From Pyricularia pennisetigena (Eukaryota; Ascomycota; Sordariomycetes; Magnaporthales; Pyriculariaceae), in the NCBI RefSeq assembly GCF_004337985.1, contig NW_021940925.1, positions 496,001 through 560,000 of the forward strand: a DNA stretch of 64,000 bases, in the 5' to 3' direction. The notes under the pieces were generated by a model. It was not told where the DNA came from. It was given only the letters and a program-made list of their open reading frames with translations, and did no database searches. Positions 33,717 to 42,289 of this stretch are shown here, piece after piece (positions within the stretch are counted from its first letter, which is position 1; every line of letters begins with the position of its first letter). A program made the translations under genes and the position numbers.

Positions 33717-33905
33717 TATAATATTTGGACCATAAAATGACCAAACCCTAACCCTAACCCCTGGCCAACGACCCACCAGGGTAATACCTTTATTTACGTC
33801 GCGTTAAATATGGAATTTTGTTTCCTTTCTTCTCCTCAGAGTAGAATCTTCGTCGATAGGTGCCAGTAGACTAGCTTCCGTGCTATGATTACCCTGGCCG
33901 TGACA
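33717..33905 (+). repeat. 3' LTR of gypsy family 1 element II
   Basis: The first bases are TATAATATTTGG, the RIP-mutated form of TGTGACATTTGG; the last bases CCGTGACA are unmutated. Followed by the CCACC duplication. Confidence 0.9.
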
Positions 33906-34826
33906 CCACCAATTAAATTGCCAAATTGCGATACGGGTATTTGAAAATATTCAGCCCAAAGCCAATATCCTAAAATGCGACTTTTCGTTTATTTAGGTAA
34001 AGCTATTTGCCACAGTGTAGGTGTAAATAACGTTGAGCATTGCCCTAATCGGCAATGCAATCATGTAGACCTCCGCAAATAAAGCCGGTGTTACATGTTG
34101 TTTACCACGTATAATAATTGCTTCCATTATAATAGAAGAATATTTACTTTTGATTTACACTTTAAACATTAAAAAAATTTAAGTTTATATAAGTTTGTTT
34201 AATTTATTATCAAGGAAGTTTTTGTAATATTTATCTTTACGCGTGGTAAAATATATATTAGCGTCGCAAATTTCGAGATTATCTTAGAGCATCCGTCGAA
34301 CAACACCTTCTTTATTCTCCCCAATTTATTACCGAAATCGGTAGCGCCCACAGGGCCCAGACCATTAAATAGGAAAACCAGAGGAGAGATTACCAGTTTT
34401 CACAATTGTACGGCTTTATCTATAATACAATAATTATTCAATTTAATAAACTACGAGAAAAATAAGTATGAAATAAAACATAACTACAACAAATATAATA
34501 AATAATATTATAGCTTTTACTTATAAAGTCCCCAATATTATTATTAATGCATAATGCGTCCAAGGCATAAATATAAGTCGCCAAAAATATCTATTTATAT
34601 ATGAATATATGCGCGTAATATTATGTTTGACGTTAAAAACCTTGCTCAAACAATAATATTGAACAAATATTTGAATACAAATTGTTAACTTTTACCTTCC
34701 ATCCCTTCACGAAAAATACTCTGTTCCCATCATCCATTCCTTACTGTTTTGAACTATTCTCTTATTCTTTTGAATTGACCAAACTTGCAAGTTTTCTTTA
34801 CCTGTTAATTTATCACTTTAAGCAAA
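33906..34826. other. AT-rich upstream region of the secreted-protein gene
   Basis: No gene seen. From about 34690 to 34820 the plus strand becomes pyrimidine-rich (TTACCTTCCATCCCTTCACG and similar) and ends in AAGCAAAATG at the start codon of the next gene. A CT-rich leader before the ATG is typical of filamentous fungal promoters. Confidence 0.45.
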
Positions 34827-35262
34827 ATGCTCCCAGGTAACCTTCTTAAGGCTTTGGCCTGTGCTATTTTGGTTAACGCCATGCCCCCTTCTCACAAACC
34901 TTGTCGTTGCCCTACTGTTCGCGCCACCGGTCACCCCGCCGGTCACAACCTTGGTCATAGCGCCGGTTATAGAGGCCGTTCACTTGTTCCGAGGAATGAC
35001 CCCAAAAAGAAGGACGATGACAGTAGTGGCGGTGAAGATAGCGACAACCCACCTTCTAGCAGCGATGACGACAGCGGGGATAGCAGCAGCGATTCCGAGA
35101 ACGAAGCCCCGGGAGGCTTCGATTGCGGCTGGTGCGAGAACTCAAGGTCACAAGTTTGCAGATATGGGTAAGTGTAACGGTGTTACTTTTAATATACCCG
35201 TTTGCTAAAGATTCTACAATAGTTACTGCGGAGTTAGGAACCACCATTACGGACGACGTTAA
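34827..35262 (+). CDS. Small secreted Cys-rich protein with Asp/Ser tract, one intron
   Basis: Proposed as two exons, 34827-35167 and 35223-35262, giving 126 residues. The intron (35168-35222, 55 nt) has a consensus GTAAGT donor, a GCTAAAG branch-like word and an AATAG acceptor. The N-terminus MLPGNLLKALACAILVNA is a good signal peptide. The mature part has PCRCP, a His/Gly-rich stretch, then about 35 acidic Ser/Asp residues (DDDSSGGEDSD, SSSDDDSGDSSSDSE). The tail has four Cys, C-x2-C-x6-C-x3-C (CGWC, then VCRYGYC split by the intron). Without splicing the frame stops just after the donor, so the intron adds the last Cys. No homologue is recognised. It lies beside transposase remains and shows no RIP stops. 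A secreted effector or wall protein is possible; this is inference. Confidence 0.55.
35168..35222 (+). other. Predicted spliceosomal intron
   Basis: 55 nt, GTAAGT...TTTGCTAAAG...ACAATAG. Splicing joins GG of exon 1 to T of exon 2 (Gly codon) and continues for 12 codons to TAA at 35260-35262. Confidence 0.6.
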
Positions 35263-35369
35263 CTTGTGGGACTGCCGTATTTAAATTAAACCCTGTTATT
35301 TCCACCCATTGGTAATATTATCCAATAGCAGAATAAATTTCCTCCCATTACTCCTTGGCGATATTGGCG

Positions 35370-36089
35370 ATTTAACAGTGGTAGGAAAGCGTTACTTTTT
35401 ACTTTGTTATTATAAAGCCCGAGTCCAGGGACTTGCCGCTTTAAATTAAAAAGCGGGTTTTAAAGCGGCCGGGTAATGGCCGGTAAATCTCGCCAAACCC
35501 CTAATAAGCCCTCTCCTTCTCGAAAACAGCAATATACGCAAAGCCAAAGCGAAAAAAACCTATTCCGAGGTCCTGGCGAGGGGAAGAGATATAAATGGTA
35601 CCATTAACCCCGATATTGGACAATCAGCGGTTGTTTGGGAGACACCGGTGCGGTCGAAACAGCTTGGCGATCTCGTTATAACCTGTAGGCGCAAACACGT
35701 ATACGATTCTACTGCCCGGCTGTTTTGTAACAAGTTTCAATAGGGTTGGGATATTAAAAATGCCGCATTGGCTCGAAAGCAGCACGAAATTAATACACTA
35801 AAGGTTTAATTGGAGGCAGCGCGGCCTTCGAAAAGAAGGGAAGGTGCAAATGGACCCCAAACCCCTTTTTGTGGATATCCAAGATGTTAGGCGCATATAG
35901 GAACAAGTTGCAGGAAACTCAAATATCCCAGAAGAATCTCTAGTTTCTAATAATAATTCTAATACTACGGATATTTTAAATGTAAACGAGTTAGGTAGCG
36001 AAGTCGACGAATGAAGTAAGAGAGTTGAAAACACGTTTATTTTTGTAGGATGTTCGGTGACCGGGGGTGTTCGGGCACCAGGGGTTTTA
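35370..36089 (+). mobile_element. Fot-like transposon relic, 3' part
   Basis: The plus strand encodes the region after the catalytic core of a Fot-like transposase. It matches the intact copies at LTVVGKRYFLLCYYKARVQG (compare STVVGKRNFLLCYRKARSKA), then WPVNLAKPLISPLLLENSN, and further down a coiled-coil part ending near 36014. A terminal repeat-like end follows (GGGTGTTCGGGCACCAGGGG) with TA at 36088-36089. The catalytic domain and 5' end are missing; there are at least three stops. It belongs to a third, older subfamily. Confidence 0.75.
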
Positions 36090-36530
36090 ACTAAATGTTG
36101 GTATTGTAGCGCCAGATAAAGTTAAATATAAATTAACCCGCCTGTACAGGCTTTGTTTTTTTTATAATTATCGCCAACGGCCATTCGTTACACAGTCTTC
36201 CGTACCACCCCTTATACGATTTTAATAATAATATTCGCGCGCGCGATTTTTTCTTTATTCTTTTGTAAGAAAAAAGGTTGGTTGGCTTTTTTTAATACGG
36301 CTGTTACGGAATGGCGTGCCTGGGCGACTACCAACCGTGACTAGCTCCACCCCACGTAATAAATACCAAGGTTCGTTATTATATATTTATTTAGGCGCGT
36401 GTACGCGATTGGCACTGCGTGACTTTTTCTTCTTTATATTGAACTATAAATTTTCGAATAAAATCGCCCCTATATTACAGCCTTATTTTATTGGTATTAC
36501 TGTCGTAATACCAATATCGTCCTGCAATAT
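36090..36530. other. AT-rich spacer with GCGCGCGC run
   Basis: No gene supported. A short alternating GC run occurs at about 36236-36244. Confidence 0.35.
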
Positions 36531-36851
36531 TTACTGAGGTCTAATTTCTCTGTCAAATTGAAATATAAGATCCGGGGGCGCTCCATTTAACCATATAAGA
36601 TTACAGTCCGAATCTGCCCTCACACGATAACGTATGTTGTTTTGGTTAAATATTACTGCAAGTTCCATGGGAAAGTCAGCCAGCCACTGACCAGAACCAG
36701 GATTAATTATATATCGACAACGTGCTCCGTCCCAGTCGTCATTTGATTCGAAATTCCCCGTGGGGAATACTTTAGCAGATCCCTTGGCCACGACGGTGTT
36801 TATTGGAAAAGTTACCAGAGCCGAAACGATGAAATAACTTCTGAACTGCAT
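36531..36851 (-). CDS. Small secreted protein, effector-like candidate
   Basis: An intronless 106-residue frame from an ATG at 36851 to TAA. The N-terminus MQFRSYFIVSALVTFPINTV followed by VAKG is a clear signal peptide, with cleavage likely after VVA (about residue 22). The mature part is about 84 residues with two Cys (GARCRYII and DSDCNLIW), which could form one disulphide, and is rich in aromatic and Asn/Asp residues. Codon use is balanced and there is no RIP-type stop, unlike almost everything around it, which suggests a gene under selection. I recognise no family. One-disulphide small secreted proteins in TE-rich islands are typical effector candidates; the function is unknown. Confidence 0.65.
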   Translation of the reverse strand: MQFRSYFIVSALVTFPINTVVAKGSAKVFPTGNFESNDDWDGARCRYIINPGSGQWLADFPMELAVIFNQNNIRYRVRADSDCNLIWLNGAPPDLIFQFDREIRPQ

Positions 36852-37574
36852 ATTAACGGAGGAAATCGAATAGATTTTATATTCCCGCGCTTGATATATA
36901 TCTTATAACAATAAGAAAAAGGATCCGGATTGCTGACCAGAATTGAGAAGAGTTGCAATTATAAAGGCAAATTGCAGGGGAAAGGAGTAAAGAGTTTGTG
37001 AGAAATGTAAAATATTTAATATAAAGGTAAAGTCAAAAAGAGAACAATTGTTTTAAAAATGTTATACCAAAAGAAAATCTTAATCGCGGATTTAAAGCGA
37101 CTTAAATATTAAAAGAGGGTTCCACTGTTAAAAGAATTAATTTGATAGCCTGTAAACAGGCAATCGAAAATTTTTCGCTCAAATGACTAGTTACGCTTGT
37201 AATTAGCAAATAACTTAATAATCGATGGATTCCCTATCAAGTATTTCGCATTGAGTATTAACAGGTAATATAATATTAGGGAACCGCGGCCATCCTAGGT
37301 ATTAGAGGAAGTTAATTATAACAGGCCACTTTTAATATGGGAGTCGGTCTTATTAATTATAATATATAAATAGTATTTTTAAACTTTAGAAACAAGAGTT
37401 AAACTAATTATTGCAGGGATTTATAACTTATTTATTATTTAATTATATGTCCGTTATACCTGCTTAAAGTTTAGTCTTATATATTTCTTCAAACGCTTTA
37501 AATAGTTTCTACTGTTACTTTGTCGAATGTTTGCTAGTTTGTATTTGAAATATATGGGTATGGACGATGTATAT
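36852..37574. other. AT-rich upstream region, no gene
   Basis: Presumed promoter side of the secreted-protein gene on the minus strand, with an AT-rich TATA-like stretch within 60 bp of the ATG (TATATATCTTATAAC, 36890s). No coding signal. Confidence 0.35.
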
Positions 37575-37985
37575 TAATGCAAAAAATCCCTGCAAAACCT
37601 AATAATAGCAATTATTCGAACCGGTACAAACAATGCGGCTTTGCGGTATCCTGGCACACAAAAGCCACCCCTTAATCGATGGACAAACAACGTAACAGGT
37701 GGATGAGTTAGCATTTAAATAATTATATTAAATCGCACAATGCGTATATCGGATGCTAATGCTCGACGGGCACGGCAGTTATCAGTCCCCTAATGTTAAG
37801 GGCTACTGCAAAGATTACAAAATTATTTAATTCTGCCTGCCAACTTAGTTATTTTATTTAACCGATCCATCTGACGCTGGAGTAATCGGTATCCTGAAGC
37901 GGGCGTACGCCTAAGAGATCAACTATTACTTGTTACATGTAAGGATCAGGCCCCCAGACCTACCCTTAGAATTACGACTCGGCTC
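37575..37985 (+). pseudogene. Second Fot-like transposase relic (catalytic part)
   Basis: The plus strand encodes RMLMLDGHGSYQSPNVKGYC near 37750, the box carrying the second catalytic Asp of DDE_1 transposases. This is followed by CKDYKII, two stops, and DAGVIGILKRAYA, where the third Asp box (LxPLDVGxFxPLKRAY in the family) has been mutated. Upstream the match continues in another frame (NNYIKSHNAYIG), so there is a frameshift at about 37750. It is more diverged from the intact copies than the relic at 35370. Confidence 0.7.
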
Positions 37986-38034
37986 CACCAGCCACGCCGA
38001 GTCAGGGATCGGACAAAGGGGTCTCTCCAGCGCG

Positions 38035-38129
38035 CCGTCAATTTTGTTTTCTCTCTTCTCTTGAGTTTAGAATTTTCGTTAATAGTGCCCAAAACACTAA
38101 GGTTGTCCAATATATACCTGACCGTAACA
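38035..38129 (+). repeat. LTR fragment related to gypsy family 1
   Basis: Aligns loosely to the 3' half of the family 1 LTR: a T/C-rich run, GTTTAGAATTTTCGT, a block like GTGCCCAAAACACTA, and the end CTGACCGTAACA. It lacks RIP-type changes and differs from the other copies, so it is probably a related subfamily. Confidence 0.5.
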
Positions 38130-39121
38130 GTATTTTCATTACTAACTCGTAATTTATTAACTGCACTATATTTAATACTTATATGCTAGACTAGGAGGTA
38201 AGGAGTGTTCTAGGGTTTGGCTGCGAGCCATGCAGTCCTAGCATTATAGGGGGGCGTCGACCCGGGGGTGCGGGCGAGGCCAAACGCATGGTCGTTTCCA
38301 TCTCTATTAATGCACATGCAGAGGTACGGAATACAGAAAGGTAAAGCGAATGGGAATATAAGAGGGGGCGCAGGAGTTTGCGTTGGATATGTGGATAATG
38401 CTCGCGACCATGAGTTAGTGATGTTTGAAGGAGCCGCTGTACGTGAATGCTGTTGTTTATCGACGACAAATTTGCAGTTTGTAATTATTATCCTCGTCAG
38501 CCAGTTTGTGAAGGAATGTGCATTGGCTGTTGAAGCATTGCTTATATTTTGGCCAACCCGATCAATGTTAAATCGAACCTAGTGCACGCCTCGATTGGAC
38601 CCAGACGACTGAGCAATATACGTAGATTAACAAGGGCCGATGCTGAGTCCGCTGGTAGCCCAGACTGCGGCCAACATCCGGGACAGGGGAACCTTTAGTG
38701 CTCAGAAAGCGGTTGAACTGCAGTGGCTGCCATTGCCGACAAACGCTTAGTCGATTTCCGCAGATACTCGTGTGCTGCCAAGACGGGTAATACGGACTCC
38801 AAGAGTAGGGACCCAAGTTCAAGTCCAGGCGACGGTGCTCGCCCTTTTGCTGTCGCCCTTTCGATGTCGCCCTTGACGGATCTGTTTATTGTGGGCGGGG
38901 GCGTTGCGACATCCAACGGTTAACCAACGGCTCTCAAGCGCCACACAGAACGACCGTGGAGCATACGAATCCTCCTTTCCCAGAATGGCGAGAAACTGGC
39001 CCATGACGCCGAGGCCGCCGGACGACTGCCCCTGTAGTTATTGTGTCTTGCATCAATTGGTATTAATATCAACTCCACTTGAGCCGCTTATGTAAGATTG
39101 TGACTGGTAGTCACAAAGTCG
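38130..39121. other. Balanced-composition region, no gene supported
   Basis: The GC content rises here. A plus-strand stretch at about 38310-38440 reads KANGNIRGGAGVCVGYVDN, which faintly resembles the start of RNase H domains (a G-G-x-G-V pattern after N-G), but no catalytic residues follow. I do not call it. Other open frames overlap on both strands without a signature. Confidence 0.3.
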
Positions 39122-39402
39122 CTAGATCTTCTCTGTCGTCAATTGATTAACCCACCTAATATCTTCACAATAACTATTGCAGCCTATGTATTTTGATGTC
39201 GCAGAGCTAAAAACAGCCAAATTATCGTTGTGGGCACAATACAAATTATCTGCAGCACGCTTCAACCTAAACAACACTACTTGATTCAATACATGACTTT
39301 GGTTGTCAAGATGGTTTGGATGTCACCAGCGGCGTTCACTAACACAACTGGGATTCCACCAATAAAAAACACAGTTGCCGCAATTAGGCGCTTGGAATAC
39401 AT
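39122..39402 (-). CDS. Small secreted Cys protein with one intron, candidate
   Basis: The ATG at 39402 starts MYSKRLIAATVFFIGGIPVV followed by LVNAA, a textbook signal peptide. The direct frame ends 13 codons later at TGA, but a second exon on the same strand (39249-39122) is open to TAG and encodes DNLYCAHNDNL, SKYIGCNSYCEDIRW and NQLTTEKI with three Cys. Model: exons 39402-39327 and 39249-39122, 77-nt intron with donor GTGACA and acceptor CTGCAG, 67 residues. An alternative with donor GTTAGT (39343) and acceptor TTTAG (39267) gives the same length and the same Cys tail. Neither donor is strong, so the join is uncertain. No RIP-type stops. Function unknown; effector-like by size, signal peptide and location. 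Confidence 0.4.
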
Positions 39403-41109
39403 TATAGGCCAAATAATAATAACATTTGCTTCTTGAATAACTGCCTTTTTCTTCTTTTCTGGATTATCGCTACGTCTACCGCTCGATAGTTCAGCCTTGA
39501 CCATCGCGAAAGATCACTATTGGATCTATTTCCTACTTCCATGGACCAAAAAGCGTCATATGACTCGGGCTGGTGGTAAAAACGGCCCTGCGCCCAATCG
39601 CGTTTGCTTGTGACGAAACTCTTCCATTTACGGAAAGCGCCTATAAAGCGACTGTTGCGACTGTTTGTGGAGCTGAGTCCTGGTTGGTGTGTTAATGAAC
39701 AGAGGAGTACCAATATGGTTATTTCTCTTTGCCACATATTTGCCGTATCAGATTTGAGCCGGTGGGCAACATCGCAAACCTTTGAACCGCTCTCGCTCTG
39801 CCTCGGCAAGCTAGTCGTCAGCGCTCCTAGCTCCTCCATTGCCCCAGTCCCAGGCTTTTACCATCCCGTGCTATTACTGGAAAGCCCATGCTGCGTGATT
39901 CTACTGTCTTTAGGCGGCAATATTCCCCAAAAGCTTAGTAGGCAAATGCGCGCCCTGGAGTAGCACGACGCTTGAAACCTAGGATTTACCTTGTTTCCAC
40001 CCTTTCACCAAATGCCTTAACACAGTCGACCGTTTCACTGCCCCAAGAGATAATTGTCGGCGAGGGGTGTTGGGTGACGCCAATGGCAGAATACACTGAG
40101 CAATAAGCAGCATTGTTCGTAGATTCGTAGATCTACGTGATGCATCCGTGGTAGATTTACTTATATGGTGAGAACGTTATACCTCTGCAATCTGGATATA
40201 TTCGGTCTGTCTTCTATTTAAGTCGTGCGACTACAATTTAACGTTTACCGCCGGGTGAAAAGTCTTCGTGCGGCCCGTGCTCACTGCTTAATTACCCGGT
40301 CGCCGGGGCCGCAATTCCGGCCCGTATTGCCTTCCTTCCTTGCGCGCGCGCGAATAAAGCTATTCCAACATTGGCAATTTTTCTTTTTGGCGCGCGCGTA
40401 TGGCCCTATTGTATTTTGCGGCAATAATGCGTTTTGCAGGTGTTAAATTTGCGGCGCTCGTCGTTTTTTTTGGGGTATAAATAAACGCCTTCCCAACCGT
40501 AAATTACGGTTATTTACCTCCCATTATTATCCGTTATACGTTTAACCAACAATACGTAATTTATTTTATATTGGTTGTTATTATTATGTATTTATTTTAA
40601 ATTAAAAAAATAATTGATTTTTTATTGCTGGCGAATTTTTGTTATATGGCGCGTGCGATTAGTCGGTTGGTCGAGGTAATTTACCTTTTTTCGGTTTATA
40701 TTAACGGCCTTTTTTTCCCTCGATTCGGCCTTCAATTTTTTTCCTCCTCCACGTTATTTTTATCGATTTCTTTTAACAATCGATCGCACGTTTAATTTTT
40801 TTTTTATTAACAATTTTCTTTTTTTTCATTTCTTATCGCCCGCATTTTTTTCTTTTTTTTTCGACTTTTCGTTATTAATTTTTTGCGCGCGCGCCTTCGA
40901 AATCGTTATTATATTTTTCGTTTTTACTGGTCCTGTTATTTCGATTGTCGATTTTTTCGCCGGTCCCGTTATCGTGCGCAGGACCCAAAATAAAATCTGG
41001 ATTATTTTATTTATTACGTCCGCAAACAATCGTATTTTTTTCCGCAACTTAACTATTAATATATATATTCCCCAACTTTTTTTTTATCGTATATTTAAAT
41101 AACGTTATT
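39403..41109. other. Spacer, balanced then T-rich, no gene
   Basis: 39403-40200 has mixed open frames without signature (one of 145 codons on the minus strand overlaps the upstream side of the secreted-protein gene). From 40200 the plus strand becomes T-rich with GCGCGCGCG runs and looks RIP-damaged. GGGGTATAAATAAA at about 40474 resembles a TATA box but leads to no gene that I can read. Confidence 0.35.
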
Positions 41110-42030
41110 TTTCATAGGATTTTAAACGCGCGTTCGCCGTTTTACCGTCGCGCGATATCAAAATTAAAATTTCCATTGGATCGTTTGAAAAAATCCAGTA
41201 TTTGTTTACGACCATTTTTCGTCGCGAAAATTATTTCCGTACCGTTTTAATCCAATTGCGCGGACGCACCGTTATCCGTTATTTTTCCAAATGCGGTAAT
41301 CCCAACGTTTTTCCCAAATTTCGGTATTACGTGCGCCTTTTTTTATATTATAACGGTATTTGCGTTAAATATATTTGGTAAAACCGTGTTATTTAATATT
41401 TGCACCACTATACCGGTAACGTTCCTCCTGCCGAATTTATCGGCGGTAATTCGCACGGCGGTTCACATTATAACGGTTCGCATTATAGCGGTTTTTATTA
41501 CGGCGGTTATTAATACGTGTTACGATCAAGGTATCGGGTAACCTGTTCTTATGGTAAAATACAGTGGGTTAAAGCAGCTGAGCGTTTGTTTCGATAATTG
41601 GGGGTTTTCAATGATTGGGGGTGAAATTATAATCGTTTTCAAATAAAAATTGAGATTAACTAAAGTTTAATTGCTGCTAAACAATCCTAGAGTCGAATTT
41701 ACTTACATGGTAATAAGCGTGCCTTATATAGATTATGTTCCGAATGTAATCTCCTTGATCTCGCTGGATCAGTGAAATCACTTTCCTTGATTTGTTGTAA
41801 TTTCAAAAAATTATCAAGATCATTTTCTTGGTAGTCACGTGAGGTCACGTAATTCCTTTTTATGTAATCCTTTTTCTGCCGGTCGGTGATTTCTCTGGGC
41901 GGGTGTCGTTAGGAGGGATGTAACCCCACCTGGCCTCCCTGGTACCGGCCCAACTGTCTGGTCGTAACAATACGGCGGTTCCCAATATAGCGGTTACTAA
42001 TATAATAATCGTGCGTTGGGTTCGGTTACC
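41110..42030 (+). pseudogene. Degraded gene with Gly/Tyr-rich repeat tail, split by solo LTR
   Basis: One plus-strand frame reads DFKRAFAVLPSRDIKIKISI, then RENYFRTVLIQLRGRTVI and CGNPNVFPKFRYY. After two stops it continues with HHYTGNVPPAEFIGGN and a repetitive GGSHYNGSHYSGFYYGGY up to 41517. After the solo LTR (41518-41969) the same repeat resumes (YGGSQYSGY, YNNRALGSVTR). The TAA codons in the repeat replace Gln positions. The G/Y/S repeat resembles low-complexity tails of cell-surface or RNA-binding proteins. I do not recognise the N-terminal part. Confidence 0.45.
41518..41969 (-). repeat. Solo LTR of gypsy family 2
   Basis: 452 bp, TGTTACGATC...GGTCGTAACA, flanked by the perfect 5-bp duplication ATACG (41513-41517 and 41970-41974). 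It is the reverse complement of the LTRs at 50709 and 57494. Unlike those it has almost no RIP-type changes, so it is the best guide to the unmutated LTR. A solo LTR implies recombination between the two LTRs of a former full element. Confidence 0.92.
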
Positions 42031-42289
42031 AGGTTTATTTATTTGGGATAAATATCGCGGGCGGGCGACCTTTTTATTTTTGGCGGATTGGATTTTGTTT
42101 TTTTATTTTTTTTTAAATGGGTTTTCCTATTTGTTTTTTACGCGCGTTTGCGTTTGCTGGTTTCGATGGGTTTTTGCTATATTTTTATTGCGCGCGCCTG
42201 CGTACATTCGATTTTTTTTTATTAAATACAAACAAATTTTTTTTTCTACTTTTTTTATTTTCTTTTTGTTTTTGTAACATTTTAATATA

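Larger units (their letters stand above)
28186..33905 (+). mobile_element. Gypsy family 1 element II, full-length, dead
   Basis: 5720 bp, with 189-bp LTRs at 28186-28374 and 33717-33905 and the 5-bp target duplication CCACC at 28181-28185 and 33906-33910. The internal order Gag - protease - RT - RNase H - integrase - chromodomain makes it a Ty3/gypsy chromovirus. All genes are riddled with RIP-type stops and the RT box is mutated. It is the reference copy of the family in this window. Confidence 0.95.

Noticed and set aside
36236..36246. GCGCGCGC runs (also about 40350, 40880) as Z-DNA or regulatory sites
   Set aside because: Short alternating GC words are left over in RIPped DNA because CpG is not the preferred target; there is no other sign of function.
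38268..38582. Possible RNase H domain start (GGAGVCVGY)
   Set aside because: No catalytic acidic residues or later motifs follow; similarity is limited to a few glycines.
39402..39839. 145-codon minus-strand frame upstream of the secreted-protein candidate
   Set aside because: No recognisable domain or signal, and it overlaps the start and promoter side of a better candidate; probably chance in a balanced-composition region.
42011..42277. Plus-strand hydrophobic frame resembling a membrane protein
   Set aside because: It is the T-rich complement of A-rich RIPped DNA near the copia relic; Phe/Leu/Tyr runs arise from composition alone.
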